Source: G963677485 sp942492855
Lineage (GTDB): Bacteria > Armatimonadota > HRBIN16
NCBI GenBank assembly: GCA_942492855.1
Contig: OW818647.1
Span: forward strand, 1,116,001 to 1,180,000
Reading direction: 5' to 3'
Length of the DNA: 64,000 nt
A model generated the notes under the pieces. That model was given only the letters and a program-made list of their open reading frames with translations, did not search any database and was not told the DNA's origin. The number at the start of each line of letters is the position of its first letter. The stretch's first letter is position 1. The position numbers and the translations under genes are program-made. Below, piece after piece: positions 27,974-36,692 of this stretch.

Positions 27974-28555
27974 GTGGCTTTGTGTCTGGTCGGGTTGGGA
28001 ATGGGATGGCCGTTGCCAGACTTCTGCAGAAGTCGGACCTTGGGTTGATGGAATCCGCGGGTGCTTTTCGTCTGAACCACGGATTACACGGATTAGTGGG
28101 ATGATACGGATGGAGAGGGAGAGAGTGTGGAACCACAGAGGGCACAAAGGAACACCGAGGGGCGGTAACAGAGTGCTTCTCCCATCCGAACCTATCCGTG
28201 TCATCCGTGTAATCCGTGGTTCAGACAAAATCCCGGCGCGGTCCATGGGTTGCACACCATAGCGTAATCGACCGGCCCGGTTTTCCCTTTCCGGGCCGGT
28301 CTTTCGGTAAGCTCCGATCGAAGGTGCGGGGCCACGAAAATGCAGGCTATCCGCCAGACCGCGCCGGAGACGGGCTGCATAGCGGTTGTGAGCGTACTAA
28401 GAAACCGGCGCGGTCAAATACCCATGCGACTTATGCGCCTATGCGCCTTTGCATTGTGTTATTCGGTATCCGTGTCCATCTGTGTCATCTGTGGATGGTT
28501 CCTCCCTCTCCGCGTCTCCGCGTGAGACACACCCACAGGAGCCCACACCCCAGCG
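27974..28555. repeat. Gene-free 580 bp of repeats
   Basis: Contains, in order: TCTGAACCACGGATTACACGG (28071-); ACCACAGAGGGCACAAAGG-type short-period sequence (28132-28152); ATCCGTGTCATCCGTGTAATCCGTGG (about 28190-28226); a GACCGGCCCGG...CCGGGCCGGTC hairpin (28268-28303); the GACCGCGCCGG...CCGGCGCGGTC element (28346-28416); and ATCTGTGTCATCTGTGGAT near 28478 with CTCCGCGTCTCCGCGTGAGA near 28505. The order of modules matches 6056-6335 and 44885-45040. No gene is seen. Confidence 0.7.
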
Positions 28556-30310
28556 CTATATCCGCTCTGGGGTTCCCTTGCGCAGCTTCAACTTGTTGCC
28601 CTTCATGGTCAGCTCACGCGCGGGGGTGGCCGCTAACTCCACCGCGGCGGTGACGTCGCGCCGCTGGTCGCTCATCTCGTTATCGGAAATTGTGATCTGC
28701 TTGCATCGGGCAAGCCGGATCAGGGCCGCACGCCGGATGGTGGGTTTCTGCAGTGCGGTGCGGATGGTGTTCTTGCGGATGGTCACTTTGGCGCACGCCT
28801 GCAGCGAGATCGCACAGCCGGGATAGTCGGTGAACGAGTTGCCCTCAATCAATATGTTGGTGGCGTAAGGTGTGACTGTGGGTGCGTATTTCGAGTCGAT
28901 GGAGCCGATCTCAATCGCACCACTCTGTGGCGAGTTGCTATAGAACCGCCCCTTGCCCGTGCCGATGATCTTGTTGTTTCGGATGACCAGGTTGTTGGGG
29001 ATGGGGCCTTCTGGCCAGCCCGGGTCGTTGTGGATGACGAGTGCCGTGCCGTTGGTGTCATTGATGATGCAGTTCTCCACTATGCCGTTGCAGCCTTTCA
29101 GGTTAGCCGCGAACCGCCGATGCCCCTTCATGCTGCATCCAGTGATCTTATAGCCACTGCCGCTGGCGGACAGGTTGTAAAGCGTGTCGGCCTTTTGGTG
29201 GGTATCGCCGACCACCACGCCGTTGATGGGTGTGTCGAGGGTGATGGTGAGCTGCCCTGGCTGCTGATCCAGCTTGGTGACCCGCCCCTGACCGCGAACG
29301 ACACCTTCGATACCGCTGAACACCTGCACCAGATCGCCCTGCTTCATGTTGCTCCAGCCCATTTTGAAGCGCAGTTGGTCAGGCGCGGGCTGCTCCGACA
29401 CCACATACGCGGGGCAGTAGATGTTGATAGCGTCGTCGGCCATGCCCTCAAAGTGGCAGTTGCGGATGAGCGGACCCACGCGGTTGCTCTGGCAGTGGAT
29501 GCCATCGGAGCAGGTGGTCAGCAGACGATTTGTGCCGGGGCGAATCTTCACGCGAAGATTTTCAATCAGCGTCTGGTCTTTCGCACCGACCAACGCCACG
29601 TTCAGGCTGCTGTAGCTGTAGATGAGTATGTTGCGGAACACCACTTTGCTGCTGTCGATGGCGTGCAGAACGCTCAATCCCAACCGGGCCAGCATCACAT
29701 ACAGGTCGCCGGCCACCACATTGTCCAGCACCCACCGGTTTTCGGGTGTGGTGTCCAGTTGCCAGTCCTGGCCACCCAGGTGGGTATATTTAACCACGGG
29801 GTAGTAGTCACCCGCGGAGTTCTTCGGGTTGCGTGTTTTGGGGTCCATCACCATGCCCCAGTTTTGGTAGGGCGGTTTGGCCTCTGCATACCACGGCTTA
29901 TTGAAGTCCGGGTAGCCCTCATCCAGCCGGAGGTGCATGTTGCCCTCTTTGGCGTTGACCTTGGTGATCACACCCTGGCTGAAGGGCAGGGGGTCGCAGT
30001 CGAAAATCAGGTCTTTCACGGTGATGTTCTGGCAGTTCTGCAGCAGGATGCCCCAGTCACGCGGATCGGTGAAGATCAGCTCCGACTTGCCAGGCACGCC
30101 CTGCAGGGTGACATCTTTCATGCCATTCATCGTAAGGGTGTTTAGGTGGTTGGAACTGGGCTCGCAGTTCAGCAGATACCGGCCGGCCGGTACCTGGATG
30201 ATCGTGGGAGTGCCAAGCTGCTTGGCTTTAGCCGCAGCGGCGCGCAGAGCGGGGCCTGCATCCGTGTTTGGTTGTGCACCGAAATCTGTGATCTTCAGAA
30301 TAGTAGGCAT
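28556..30310 (-). CDS. Right-handed parallel beta-helix protein
   Basis: 584 residues. The start at 30310 follows AAAGGATG and gives MPTILKITDFGA, the common opening of pectate-lyase/GH110-like beta-helix proteins (DFGAxPNTD). Repeating coils with Asn ladders follow, for example GIVENCIINDTNGTALVI, NLVIRNNKIIGTGKG and ILIEGNSFTDYPGC. A beta-sandwich insertion near residues 330-400 (DLVQVFSG...GQLTITLD) resembles that of GH110 alpha-galactosidases. No signal peptide is visible from this start. A polysaccharide-active enzyme is likely. Family assignment to GH110 is tentative. Confidence 0.72.
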   Translation of the reverse strand: MPTILKITDFGAQPNTDAGPALRAAAAKAKQLGTPTIIQVPAGRYLLNCEPSSNHLNTLTMNGMKDVTLQGVPGKSELIFTDPRDWGILLQNCQNITVKDLIFDCDPLPFSQGVITKVNAKEGNMHLRLDEGYPDFNKPWYAEAKPPYQNWGMVMDPKTRNPKNSAGDYYPVVKYTHLGGQDWQLDTTPENRWVLDNVVAGDLYVMLARLGLSVLHAIDSSKVVFRNILIYSYSSLNVALVGAKDQTLIENLRVKIRPGTNRLLTTCSDGIHCQSNRVGPLIRNCHFEGMADDAINIYCPAYVVSEQPAPDQLRFKMGWSNMKQGDLVQVFSGIEGVVRGQGRVTKLDQQPGQLTITLDTPINGVVVGDTHQKADTLYNLSASGSGYKITGCSMKGHRRFAANLKGCNGIVENCIINDTNGTALVIHNDPGWPEGPIPNNLVIRNNKIIGTGKGRFYSNSPQSGAIEIGSIDSKYAPTVTPYATNILIEGNSFTDYPGCAISLQACAKVTIRKNTIRTALQKPTIRRAALIRLARCKQITISDNEMSDQRRDVTAAVELAATPARELTMKGNKLKLRKGTPERI

Positions 30311-30526
30311 GGCACCATCCTTTGGGTGGGTTGTGATTACCTGTATGATAGCAGAACGGCAGGTCAAGGGGTAGTTGGCGGTTATGTGGTGGAGGATTCA
30401 TCCACAGATTATGCCGATGTCACAGACGAGGTGATGACCGGCTTTACTACCGATGACACGAAACCACACCACCCCGCAAAAGGAGAACCGGCGTGGAGGG
30501 TCCGTGGGGCCCGGCGTGCATTAGGG

Positions 30527-30825
30527 TAGTCAATTGCCCACAGGTTGGATCACCGGGATATAGCGTTGTATAACGATGTATACCGGCCCTACCACGCGCT
30601 CAAGCACGTGGCTATTGACAGGCCAAGCCTGCTGAAGCAGGCTGCAGGGCTTCGCCCTGTTAGTGAAGCTGGCGCATGTAGCCATATGCAACGATATTAA
30701 AACTAACACCCGGAACTGATGGTACGGCGCGGTGTTCCGTAGGCCGCTTTAGCGGTCTTTTTTGTCAATAGCCATGTGCTTTAGCGCGTGGCGGTGCTTC
30801 AGATATATTTGTGGGTAATAGACTG
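30527..30825. mobile_element. MITE-like element 2, with 11 bp flanking direct repeat
   Basis: A gene-free element of 299 bp. Its ends are inverted (AGTCAATTGCCCACAGGTTGG at left, ...TTTGTGGGTAATAGACT at right) and match element 1 at 27059-27366. It is flanked by the perfect direct repeat GTGCATTAGGG at 30516-30526 and 30826-30836, as expected from target duplication. Inside are nested hairpins: CCACGCGCTCAAGCACGTGG near 30593, AAGCCTGCTGAAGCAGGCT near 30628, and CAATAGCCATGTGCTTTAGCGCGTGG near 30767, which pairs with the first. Confidence 0.65.
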
Positions 30826-30874
30826 GTGCATTAGGGCAAGGTATATGCGCAAATCGCCCCTCCTGACTCCTCCT

Positions 30875-31960
30875 CTACCCCCGCCCGCGAATCACCTCAG
30901 CGCAGTCGCGCGCAATGGAGGGCGTTCCGCCCATCTGCTCCGCCACAGCGGCGATGCGCTCGCACTCCTCGATGGCCAACTGAGCATTCAGCTTGCGGGG
31001 TTCGCCGCCGAACAGCCGCTGAATATTGCCCCGCAATATCTTTTCGACTACCTCATCGGGTAGTTTCAAGCCGTGCATATTGCCGCTGCCGGTTTCGCCC
31101 AGCAGATAATCTGCTTCGGCGGGCACACCATACTGGTCATCGGTGGTCAGCCAGCGGGTTACGATCTCCGAGCGGGCTCCCGCACCCGGCACATCCTGAT
31201 CGGCCATGATGTCGGTGCCGAACACAATACGGTCGCTATACTTGATAAAGAACTCCCGTGCCTCCTGGTGTTTAAGGGACATGACGGTGTACATCTCGAT
31301 GCCCGGGGTGAGGTCAAAATGCACGCCAGGGTAGGTGTCGAACAGCTCAGCGGCTTCCGGCAAGTGCTTAGACATAAAGAAGAAGTGCGCGAAGATCACC
31401 TTCAACTTCGGATGGCGCTTCAGCACGTTGGCCACCTCGGCATACACCATCTCAGGCGTGACGTCGGTGGGATGGTATCCCCAATCGTTCGCCTTCGCCC
31501 AGTCGGGGGTGGTGTCGGGGTTCCAGAACTCGTCGGGGTCGGCCACATGCCATACCATCGGCAGTCCAAGCTCTTCGATCCGCGCGAACATGGCGTCATA
31601 GTAGTCGCTGTCAATCGGTATGTCCAGCACGCGACGCTCGGTCGGCTTTGTCTCCAGAAGCTTCATCCCGTCGGCACCAATCGCCACCATGCGGTCTACC
31701 TGCTCCACCAGCGTGGGCGTGCTGACGGTGCCGCCGCTTAAGTAGGCACTGTGATCCAGCCCTGCACCGACATAGCACCAGTCGGGGTATGACGCTTTGG
31801 CCGCATAGCAGGCGGGGTTGTTGTTGACTTCCTTCTTATTGAAGACCGAAATCACCGTCATATGCGAGGCGTTAAGCCTTTCGCGAATTAGCGGCATGTT
31901 GGGGATATCCGCTGCAGTGATGATATGCACATGGCCGTCGATGGGTTGAATATGTGTCAT
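30875..31960 (-). CDS. Amidohydrolase-2 family metal-dependent hydrolase
   Basis: 361 residues with GGAGGT before the ATG. The N-terminal DGHVH (residues 8-12) is the first metal-binding pair of the ACMSD/amidohydrolase-2 TIM barrel. WHVADPDEFW near 140, IFAHFFFMSKH near 192 and VFGTDIM near 257 give the further His and Asp ligands. Members hydrolyse or decarboxylate small cyclic or carboxylated compounds. It is preceded on the same strand by the M24-type gene (35 bp away) and probably shares its transcript. The substrate is unknown. Confidence 0.85.
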   Translation of the reverse strand: MTHIQPIDGHVHIITAADIPNMPLIRERLNASHMTVISVFNKKEVNNNPACYAAKASYPDWCYVGAGLDHSAYLSGGTVSTPTLVEQVDRMVAIGADGMKLLETKPTERRVLDIPIDSDYYDAMFARIEELGLPMVWHVADPDEFWNPDTTPDWAKANDWGYHPTDVTPEMVYAEVANVLKRHPKLKVIFAHFFFMSKHLPEAAELFDTYPGVHFDLTPGIEMYTVMSLKHQEAREFFIKYSDRIVFGTDIMADQDVPGAGARSEIVTRWLTTDDQYGVPAEADYLLGETGSGNMHGLKLPDEVVEKILRGNIQRLFGGEPRKLNAQLAIEECERIAAVAEQMGGTPSIARDCAEVIRGRG

Positions 31961-31995
31961 GGGAGACCTCCGATTTGATCGCGCTCTGCTCTATT

Positions 31996-33084
31996 CTACC
32001 TCACCAGGATATCAGGCCGGGCGATCGACTGCGTGGCACACATCGGCCAGCCTGCGATGGCACTGATCACCTTCGGGCCATCCGAGGTGATGACTACGGT
32101 ATCTTCGCTCTTGGTACCCGCGATGGAGGGGTTCCAGGCGTAGACCTGCCCTGTCTTGACCTCCCCGGCTACTGAAAGGCTGCCGCGGAATTCGCGCGCC
32201 TTATACCCGGTGGGGCCGCCCTGATGGTGATGATGCCATTCCCCTTCGAAACCCGCCTGCTTGTAGGCATCGATGCCAGCTTCAAACACCGATGCGATGG
32301 GCGTACCGGCTGTGGTGTGCGATATGAAGGCAGCGTCAACCTCCGCCACCGCGTCATGCCTGTGGCGCAGCTCCGCTGGTAAGGCGCCGAAGTGTACCAG
32401 CCGTGTCATGGAGACCACCAGTCCCCACTTACGTGCGCCGGTGACCAGCATCACCAGCTTCTCAACACGCTTTTCCGACGGGATGGGATGGCGGTATTTC
32501 GCGATGCGCTCATCAGAGGCGATCAGGCTGACCTGCGGCACGATCCCATGGTTGAGCAGTTCGCGGTTGAGCAGTGAAGCGATCTGGTGCTCGCTCATGC
32601 CGGGTTTCACGGCCAGGCAGGCGGTGTTCATGCTCTCGGCCGTCATGCGGCCAAGCTGATGGTAGCGCACGATCTCCTGCCCGCACAGCACCATCCGGAG
32701 GGGCATGAGCTGCGGCTCTAGGCTGGTCTTGCCGAACTGCCCTGTGTCGCTACCCCACTCTGCGCTGCCCACGAATTGGTCTATGGCAGTCGGCAGGGAG
32801 GCTTCCCACCAGTTCAGGCTGATCACTGGGCAGTCCAGCTCCTGCAGCTCCTCATCAAGAATGCGAGGCGCTTCGATGTTTTCGCACATCACCGCGCAGC
32901 GATCGGCGGTCACCACAAGATGCGCCACGCCCGCCTCGGTGGCGATGGAGACGTAGCTGCTGCCTCCGCAGGTGGCCCAGGCGAAGTTGGCCTGCGAGCT
33001 GATCACCAGCCCGTCCAGCTTCTGCTGCTCCAGGATGCTGCGCAGTTGCGACAGCTTCGTGTTGAATTCATGTTTACGGCTCAT
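31996..33084 (-). CDS. M24 'pita-bread' peptidase homologue, probably with altered metal site
   Basis: 362 residues. The N-terminal creatinase-like domain (LRSILEQQKLDGLVISS) and the M24 fold (VKPGMSEHQIASLL) are clear. The position that usually has the first metal Asp reads VVSMTRLVHFG, and the second Asp-x-x-x motif is not evident, although the His of EWHHHHQGGPTG and the Glu of KSEDTVV are kept. It may therefore not be a standard Xaa-Pro aminopeptidase but a related hydrolase or lyase. It lies 35 bp upstream of the amidohydrolase gene, which suggests joint catabolism of an amide compound. Confidence 0.8.
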   Translation of the reverse strand: MSRKHEFNTKLSQLRSILEQQKLDGLVISSQANFAWATCGGSSYVSIATEAGVAHLVVTADRCAVMCENIEAPRILDEELQELDCPVISLNWWEASLPTAIDQFVGSAEWGSDTGQFGKTSLEPQLMPLRMVLCGQEIVRYHQLGRMTAESMNTACLAVKPGMSEHQIASLLNRELLNHGIVPQVSLIASDERIAKYRHPIPSEKRVEKLVMLVTGARKWGLVVSMTRLVHFGALPAELRHRHDAVAEVDAAFISHTTAGTPIASVFEAGIDAYKQAGFEGEWHHHHQGGPTGYKAREFRGSLSVAGEVKTGQVYAWNPSIAGTKSEDTVVITSDGPKVISAIAGWPMCATQSIARPDILVR

Positions 33085-33619
33085 GAGTTACTCCTTTATG
33101 GGACTTGAGCTAGTATCCGACGGATTCGACGGATCGGACCGATGATTGGTCTCGTCCTGCGAACTTGGTTAGTAATTGGTGCCGGCGTAGGGGCCACCCT
33201 TGTGGTGGCCCTTGGGCAACCGGTCGGTCGCCCCCGAACAGGCGCCCACAAGGGGCGCCCCGGCTTACAAGCAACTGCCCGTGCTGACACAGCAGCCCAG
33301 GCTGTGACTGATACTGTCGTAGGGGCCACCCTTGTGGTGGCCCTTTTGGAAACGGGCAACCACGGGGGGTTGCCCCTACCACAACGGGTCATATATACGG
33401 ACGCACGTAGGGGCAAGCCCCCGTGCTTGCCCTTGGGCGCCCACAAGGGTGGCCCCTACGACCAACTACAATCACTCCACTCCCTGAACGCGGAAAACAA
33501 CCCGGACGTCCAGGCTGTCTGGGTTGATGTCCCGCATAAACCCTTCTTCATCCTGCGGGTTTGCTAGACCCAAAACCGTCCGATCCGTCCAACAACAGCC
33601 ACTTACCCGAATACCCAGC
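33085..33619. repeat. Cluster of GTAGGGGC-type palindromes
   Basis: Gene-free. Between about 33187 and 33475 there are at least five GC-rich palindromes framed by GTAGGGGC and CCCTAC: a GGGGCCACCCTTGTGGTGGCCC type (twice, 33189- and 33321-), ACCGGTCGGT and AAGGGGCGCCCCGG types, GGGCAACCACGGGGGGTTGCCC near 33355, and GGGGCAAGCCCCCGTGCTTGCC near 33411. Palindrome arms differ from copy to copy, while the framing bases are constant. Confidence 0.75.
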
Positions 33620-34657
33620 CTAGCCCATCGCCTGGCGGGCGAGTTTGAGGGCTGAGGCGAATATCGAGGCGGTGGCGTCTGGCGATGTGGTGTATCCCTG
33701 CCCGCCGGTTCCTTGCCGCATGACGGCGATCTCCACGTCGCCCTCTTTCTTCAGCTCCACAAGCACATCACCGAAGCGCGGGATTTTGGCCTCTTTTTGG
33801 GTGTTCTTATCCTTGAGGCTTGTCAGTAGTCCGGCGAAGAGCCCTGAATCGGCCTTAGTCAACAGCGGGCGGATGCGATTCACCAACCCAAATGAGGGCT
33901 TCGCGATGAGCACACAGTAGGTGTACGGGTATTTGGTGCTCTGCACCGTGTTCATGGTGGTTTGAACCTGGATGCCGTAGAAGTCCTCGGGTGCTGCCGT
34001 CAACTTCACCATCATCTTCACATCCACCGGCACGGAGCCGTTGGCGGTCTGCGCAACCTGGATGCTGGGCTGGAAGGTGACATCCTTGATATCAGCCATC
34101 ATGTCATATAGCGGCATGAGCTGGTTGATTTTCGTGCGCATCTCCACCGGCTCCCAGCTTTTCACCACACCACTGATCCAGAGCGGCAGCAGCAGAGTCA
34201 CCGCATCCATCACGAACAGAGTGCTCAGTGAGCCGCCCGCCATGATGGGCACCATCGGCGAGGGGTTGAAGTTATCTGAGCCCGAATTCATGAGGTTCGC
34301 GGCTGCGAACGCCAGCAGTATGATGATGCCGATGAACATCAAACAACCACCCGCTGAGCTCAGCGAAAACATACCCGCCGCTTTCTTCACATCGGTGCTT
34401 TCGCGCAGCATGGCAAGAAGTCCGTTGAACTCGTTGATGGTCACACTTTTCCATTCGCGGTCACGGGTGAACTTGGGCACGTTGGAGCGGCCCTTTAGCA
34501 TGCCCAGCAGTGCGGCGGCCAGCACCCCCACCCAGCCGATAATCGGCGCGATTGTGAACTGGACGATGATGCCCACCACTGCGCATATCACCATCAATGC
34601 ATATCGTGTCTGGATGGGCATCGAGTTGGCAATGACGAATTCAGGCGATTTGTTCAT
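33620..34657 (-). CDS. Four-helix membrane protein of the CxxxC-tail operon
   Basis: 345 residues with a strong GGGGGGAAAAGC before the ATG. Four hydrophobic segments lie near residues 19-35, 37-53, 103-122 and 144-165. A soluble C-terminal domain of about 170 residues follows, with a beta-rich KDVTFQPSIQVA...VPVDVKMMVKL stretch. I recognise no family. The start overlaps the end of the interrupted radical SAM gene by 17 bp, so before the insertion the three genes were one translationally coupled operon. Its role may be as membrane partner, transporter or processing scaffold for the modified protein, which is inference. Confidence 0.75.
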   Translation of the reverse strand: MNKSPEFVIANSMPIQTRYALMVICAVVGIIVQFTIAPIIGWVGVLAAALLGMLKGRSNVPKFTRDREWKSVTINEFNGLLAMLRESTDVKKAAGMFSLSSAGGCLMFIGIIILLAFAAANLMNSGSDNFNPSPMVPIMAGGSLSTLFVMDAVTLLLPLWISGVVKSWEPVEMRTKINQLMPLYDMMADIKDVTFQPSIQVAQTANGSVPVDVKMMVKLTAAPEDFYGIQVQTTMNTVQSTKYPYTYCVLIAKPSFGLVNRIRPLLTKADSGLFAGLLTSLKDKNTQKEAKIPRFGDVLVELKKEGDVEIAVMRQGTGGQGYTTSPDATASIFASALKLARQAMG

Positions 34658-34784
34658 GCTTTTCCCCCCGTTTTTGAAGGCTGGTCAGCTCCTGGTAACC
34701 CATCGCCTGCCAGTAGATCGGGCAGGCACCTGTGCAGATATCAAACTGTGCACAGGCTTTACAGATTTTGTGTGCATAGCGTTT
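34641..34784 (-). pseudogene. 3' fragment of interrupted radical SAM gene (end of SPASM domain)
   Basis: The last 48 codons of the radical SAM gene that starts at 37889, cut off by the insertion sequence. It continues the frame exactly: RYWRD before the insertion is followed here by KRYAHKICKACAQFDICTGACPI, the closing Cys set of a SPASM/twitch domain. Removing the element and one copy of the duplicated target restores an uninterrupted reading frame of about 445 residues. The loss probably inactivates the enzyme unless the element excises. Confidence 0.9.
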
Positions 34785-34785
34785 G

Positions 34786-34802
34786 TCACGCCAATAGCGT
34801 GC
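34786..34802. repeat. Target-site duplication, left copy (17-18 bp)
   Basis: TCACGCCAATAGCGTGC is repeated exactly at 36697-36713. With one more matching base (G) on the left of each copy the match is 18 bp. It codes the YWR of ARYWRD in the interrupted radical SAM gene. Confidence 0.9.
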
Positions 34803-34813
34803 CTGAACTTTGG

Positions 34814-35497
34814 CTATTTCATCGCATACAGCCACGCAGGATATTGGTGAATTTCGGAGTTTTGACGGCTTCGTGTTTTGGAATTTGACATAGGATGTAT
34901 CGACGCTTGTAGCCTTGACACGACATCCCCATAGTCACGCTCATTCGGCGAGTCAATTACCTCTTGCCTCATAAACATAGCCAATCGATTAGTCGATAAC
35001 CTGCCATCAATCGTTCGACGCTGCCACTTAGGCCTGGGCAGCTCCTCATCCTTCACACCAGAAATTATCGCAGCGAGATGCATTAAACTATATACCCATA
35101 CCAGAAACGGAATGACATTGCAGACTGAGTTCTCACACCATACCTGCGGATCACCGATACCAAAGTAGCTTTTCTCCTCACGAAACGCCACCTCCTGCTC
35201 CCACCTCCAGATATATAACTGCACAACCTGTTCAATTGGCATATCTGGATCAGAACACAGGACGTAAGCCGGGTTTCGATATAGTATCCTTCCGTTCTTC
35301 CTGAGTCTATATGGTGTTGGTGCAACCACGATCAGTCTGAAATCTTGAGCTCCTACCCCTCTCCATCTCACTCGGTCGACGGTCTTGATCCTCACAACGT
35401 GGAATTTGCCAGACGAGTAAACGCATATGTGTTCCCATTCATATGAATCGTCCTGTCGTATCAGGTCAGGCTTGGGGTACAGGGTCTCCATATACAC
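34814..35497 (-). CDS. DDE transposase, C-terminal part (frame 2)
   Basis: About 225 codons open in the frame that follows the stop of the N-terminal part. It includes LYIWRWEQEVAFREEKSYFG, with the third catalytic acidic residue (Glu) of an IS4-type DDE domain, and a C-terminal YIVWVYSLMHL-like helical region. On its own it lacks the first two Asp residues. Joined to the N-terminal part by one +1 shift near 35470-35485 it gives a transposase of roughly 490 residues. Confidence 0.85.
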   Translation of the reverse strand: MYMETLYPKPDLIRQDDSYEWEHICVYSSGKFHVVRIKTVDRVRWRGVGAQDFRLIVVAPTPYRLRKNGRILYRNPAYVLCSDPDMPIEQVVQLYIWRWEQEVAFREEKSYFGIGDPQVWCENSVCNVIPFLVWVYSLMHLAAIISGVKDEELPRPKWQRRTIDGRLSTNRLAMFMRQEVIDSPNERDYGDVVSRLQASIHPMSNSKTRSRQNSEIHQYPAWLYAMK

Positions 35498-36272
35498 GTC
35501 GCTTTCCAGTTTTTGGCTGCTTGTCTGGCAGTTTCGTCAACTTGGCATCACGACGTAACCGTCCAATGATCGTGGTGTTCTCCGGGATTTTAGTCAACAT
35601 GGTCTTGTTCATGTAACCTCCATCTACCGTTAACACAAGCCGCCTGTGCCTTGAGTTTGGGTCCTCATCCATTCTTTCGCGTAGCTCCTTCATGGCGTCA
35701 GCCCCCACCTTGGTAACCCGGCAGGCCTTCTGGTCCGTCTTGTATTGGCTGCGCTGCTCGTCAGTCGCTTTCGGACCTGGCTTCTTGGGAGTAGGTGCGT
35801 GCAGCATGTTAATAGGGATAGCAGTGGCCCGGCTATGATATCCGTTGAAGGGGACAAGAGCTGATAACTGAACACAACGCTGACCATGTATGAAGTTCGG
35901 GCGGTATTTTGGCCCTTGAGGGTCTCTACGTAAGGAGACGCCATGCCCCTTTGTCCCTTTGCGCGGGATTATCGTATCATCCATCGCGACAACAAACGGC
36001 ATGTTCTCTGGAGTGAGGCTGATCGCTTGCTGTAAAACGGTGTCCCAGCACTGGGACACCGAGATACGGTTTTGTTCAAAGATGCGGTAATACGCTGACC
36101 AGTCTTTGTCAGCCTGACCAGCTGTCTGGATGATCCCTGTGATTGTGTGTCTTCCGACGGTTGCCGTGGCCGCCAGAGCGATCTGCTGGGACTTTTCATA
36201 GGTTCGCTGTTGGTTAAACGCATCGCGTGCCAGTTCATAGAGAAGCATAAATGCAGGCAATACTTTGCTCAT
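35466..36272 (-). CDS. DDE transposase, N-terminal part (frame 1)
   Basis: 268 residues. FVVAMDDTIIPRKGTKGHG has the first catalytic Asp, and RLVLTVDGGYMN the second, of an IS4/IS701-like transposase. It ends at TGA after the sequence GTACCCCAAGCC. In the +1 frame the same bases read TAC-CCC-AAG-CCT and continue into the C-terminal part. The run of four C is a classic site for +1 slippage of proline tRNA, so the break may be programmed; a simple one-base mutation is equally possible. The ATG overlaps the AbrB-like stop (ATGA). Confidence 0.88.
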   Translation of the reverse strand: MSKVLPAFMLLYELARDAFNQQRTYEKSQQIALAATATVGRHTITGIIQTAGQADKDWSAYYRIFEQNRISVSQCWDTVLQQAISLTPENMPFVVAMDDTIIPRKGTKGHGVSLRRDPQGPKYRPNFIHGQRCVQLSALVPFNGYHSRATAIPINMLHAPTPKKPGPKATDEQRSQYKTDQKACRVTKVGADAMKELRERMDEDPNSRHRRLVLTVDGGYMNKTMLTKIPENTTIIGRLRRDAKLTKLPDKQPKTGKRRVYGDPVPQA

Positions 36273-36460
36273 CGCTCTTCATCCTCCGAAATGACAGCAT
36301 TCGACCTGACCATCATCATGATGTTTTTGTCAATGATCACCCACTCCACGACTTCACCCTTTTGTAGCTCGATGGCATCAGCGACTGTGGCGGGGAAGTT
36401 GACATACCATTGGTGACGGCCTTTGTAGTTGATGTGCTGCACTCTCGTTTTGGCTCCCAT
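36269..36460 (-). CDS. AbrB/SpoVT-like small DNA-binding protein within the insertion sequence
   Basis: 63 residues with GGAGGGAACC before the ATG. The core YVNFPATVADAIELQKGEVV followed by WVIIDKNIMMMV is the swapped-hairpin AbrB pattern (Pro, then a helix, then KGxxV). Its stop overlaps the transposase start by 4 bp, so it is made together with the transposase. Such proteins bind DNA and often autoregulate. It may restrain transposase synthesis or help at the ends, which is inference. Confidence 0.8.
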   Translation of the reverse strand: MGAKTRVQHINYKGRHQWYVNFPATVADAIELQKGEVVEWVIIDKNIMMMVRSNAVISEDEER

Positions 36461-36692
36461 ATGGTTCCCTCCAATCTAGTTATCACTTATGAAATATCAT
36501 ACATTACAATAGATAATCAATAGCTTTATGGATAATATTCTGACGTTTGTGTGATATTTCAAAGATATGCTGTTACTAATAGAAATAACAGCTGGCGCGC
36601 TGGGCATACATCATGGGGTCGGTGTGTTTTCGAGTGGAGTGAAACGGTAGACTACAAGGTCGCTAGTGTGGAAACATTCAAAAGGCCAAAGC

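Noticed and set aside
29030..30145. 371-codon plus-strand open frame
   Set aside because: Antisense to the beta-helix gene; protein is not like any family and starts without a ribosome site.
33187..33475. CRISPR-like or terminator cluster
   Set aside because: Palindromes have unequal spacing and variable centres, and lack T-runs.
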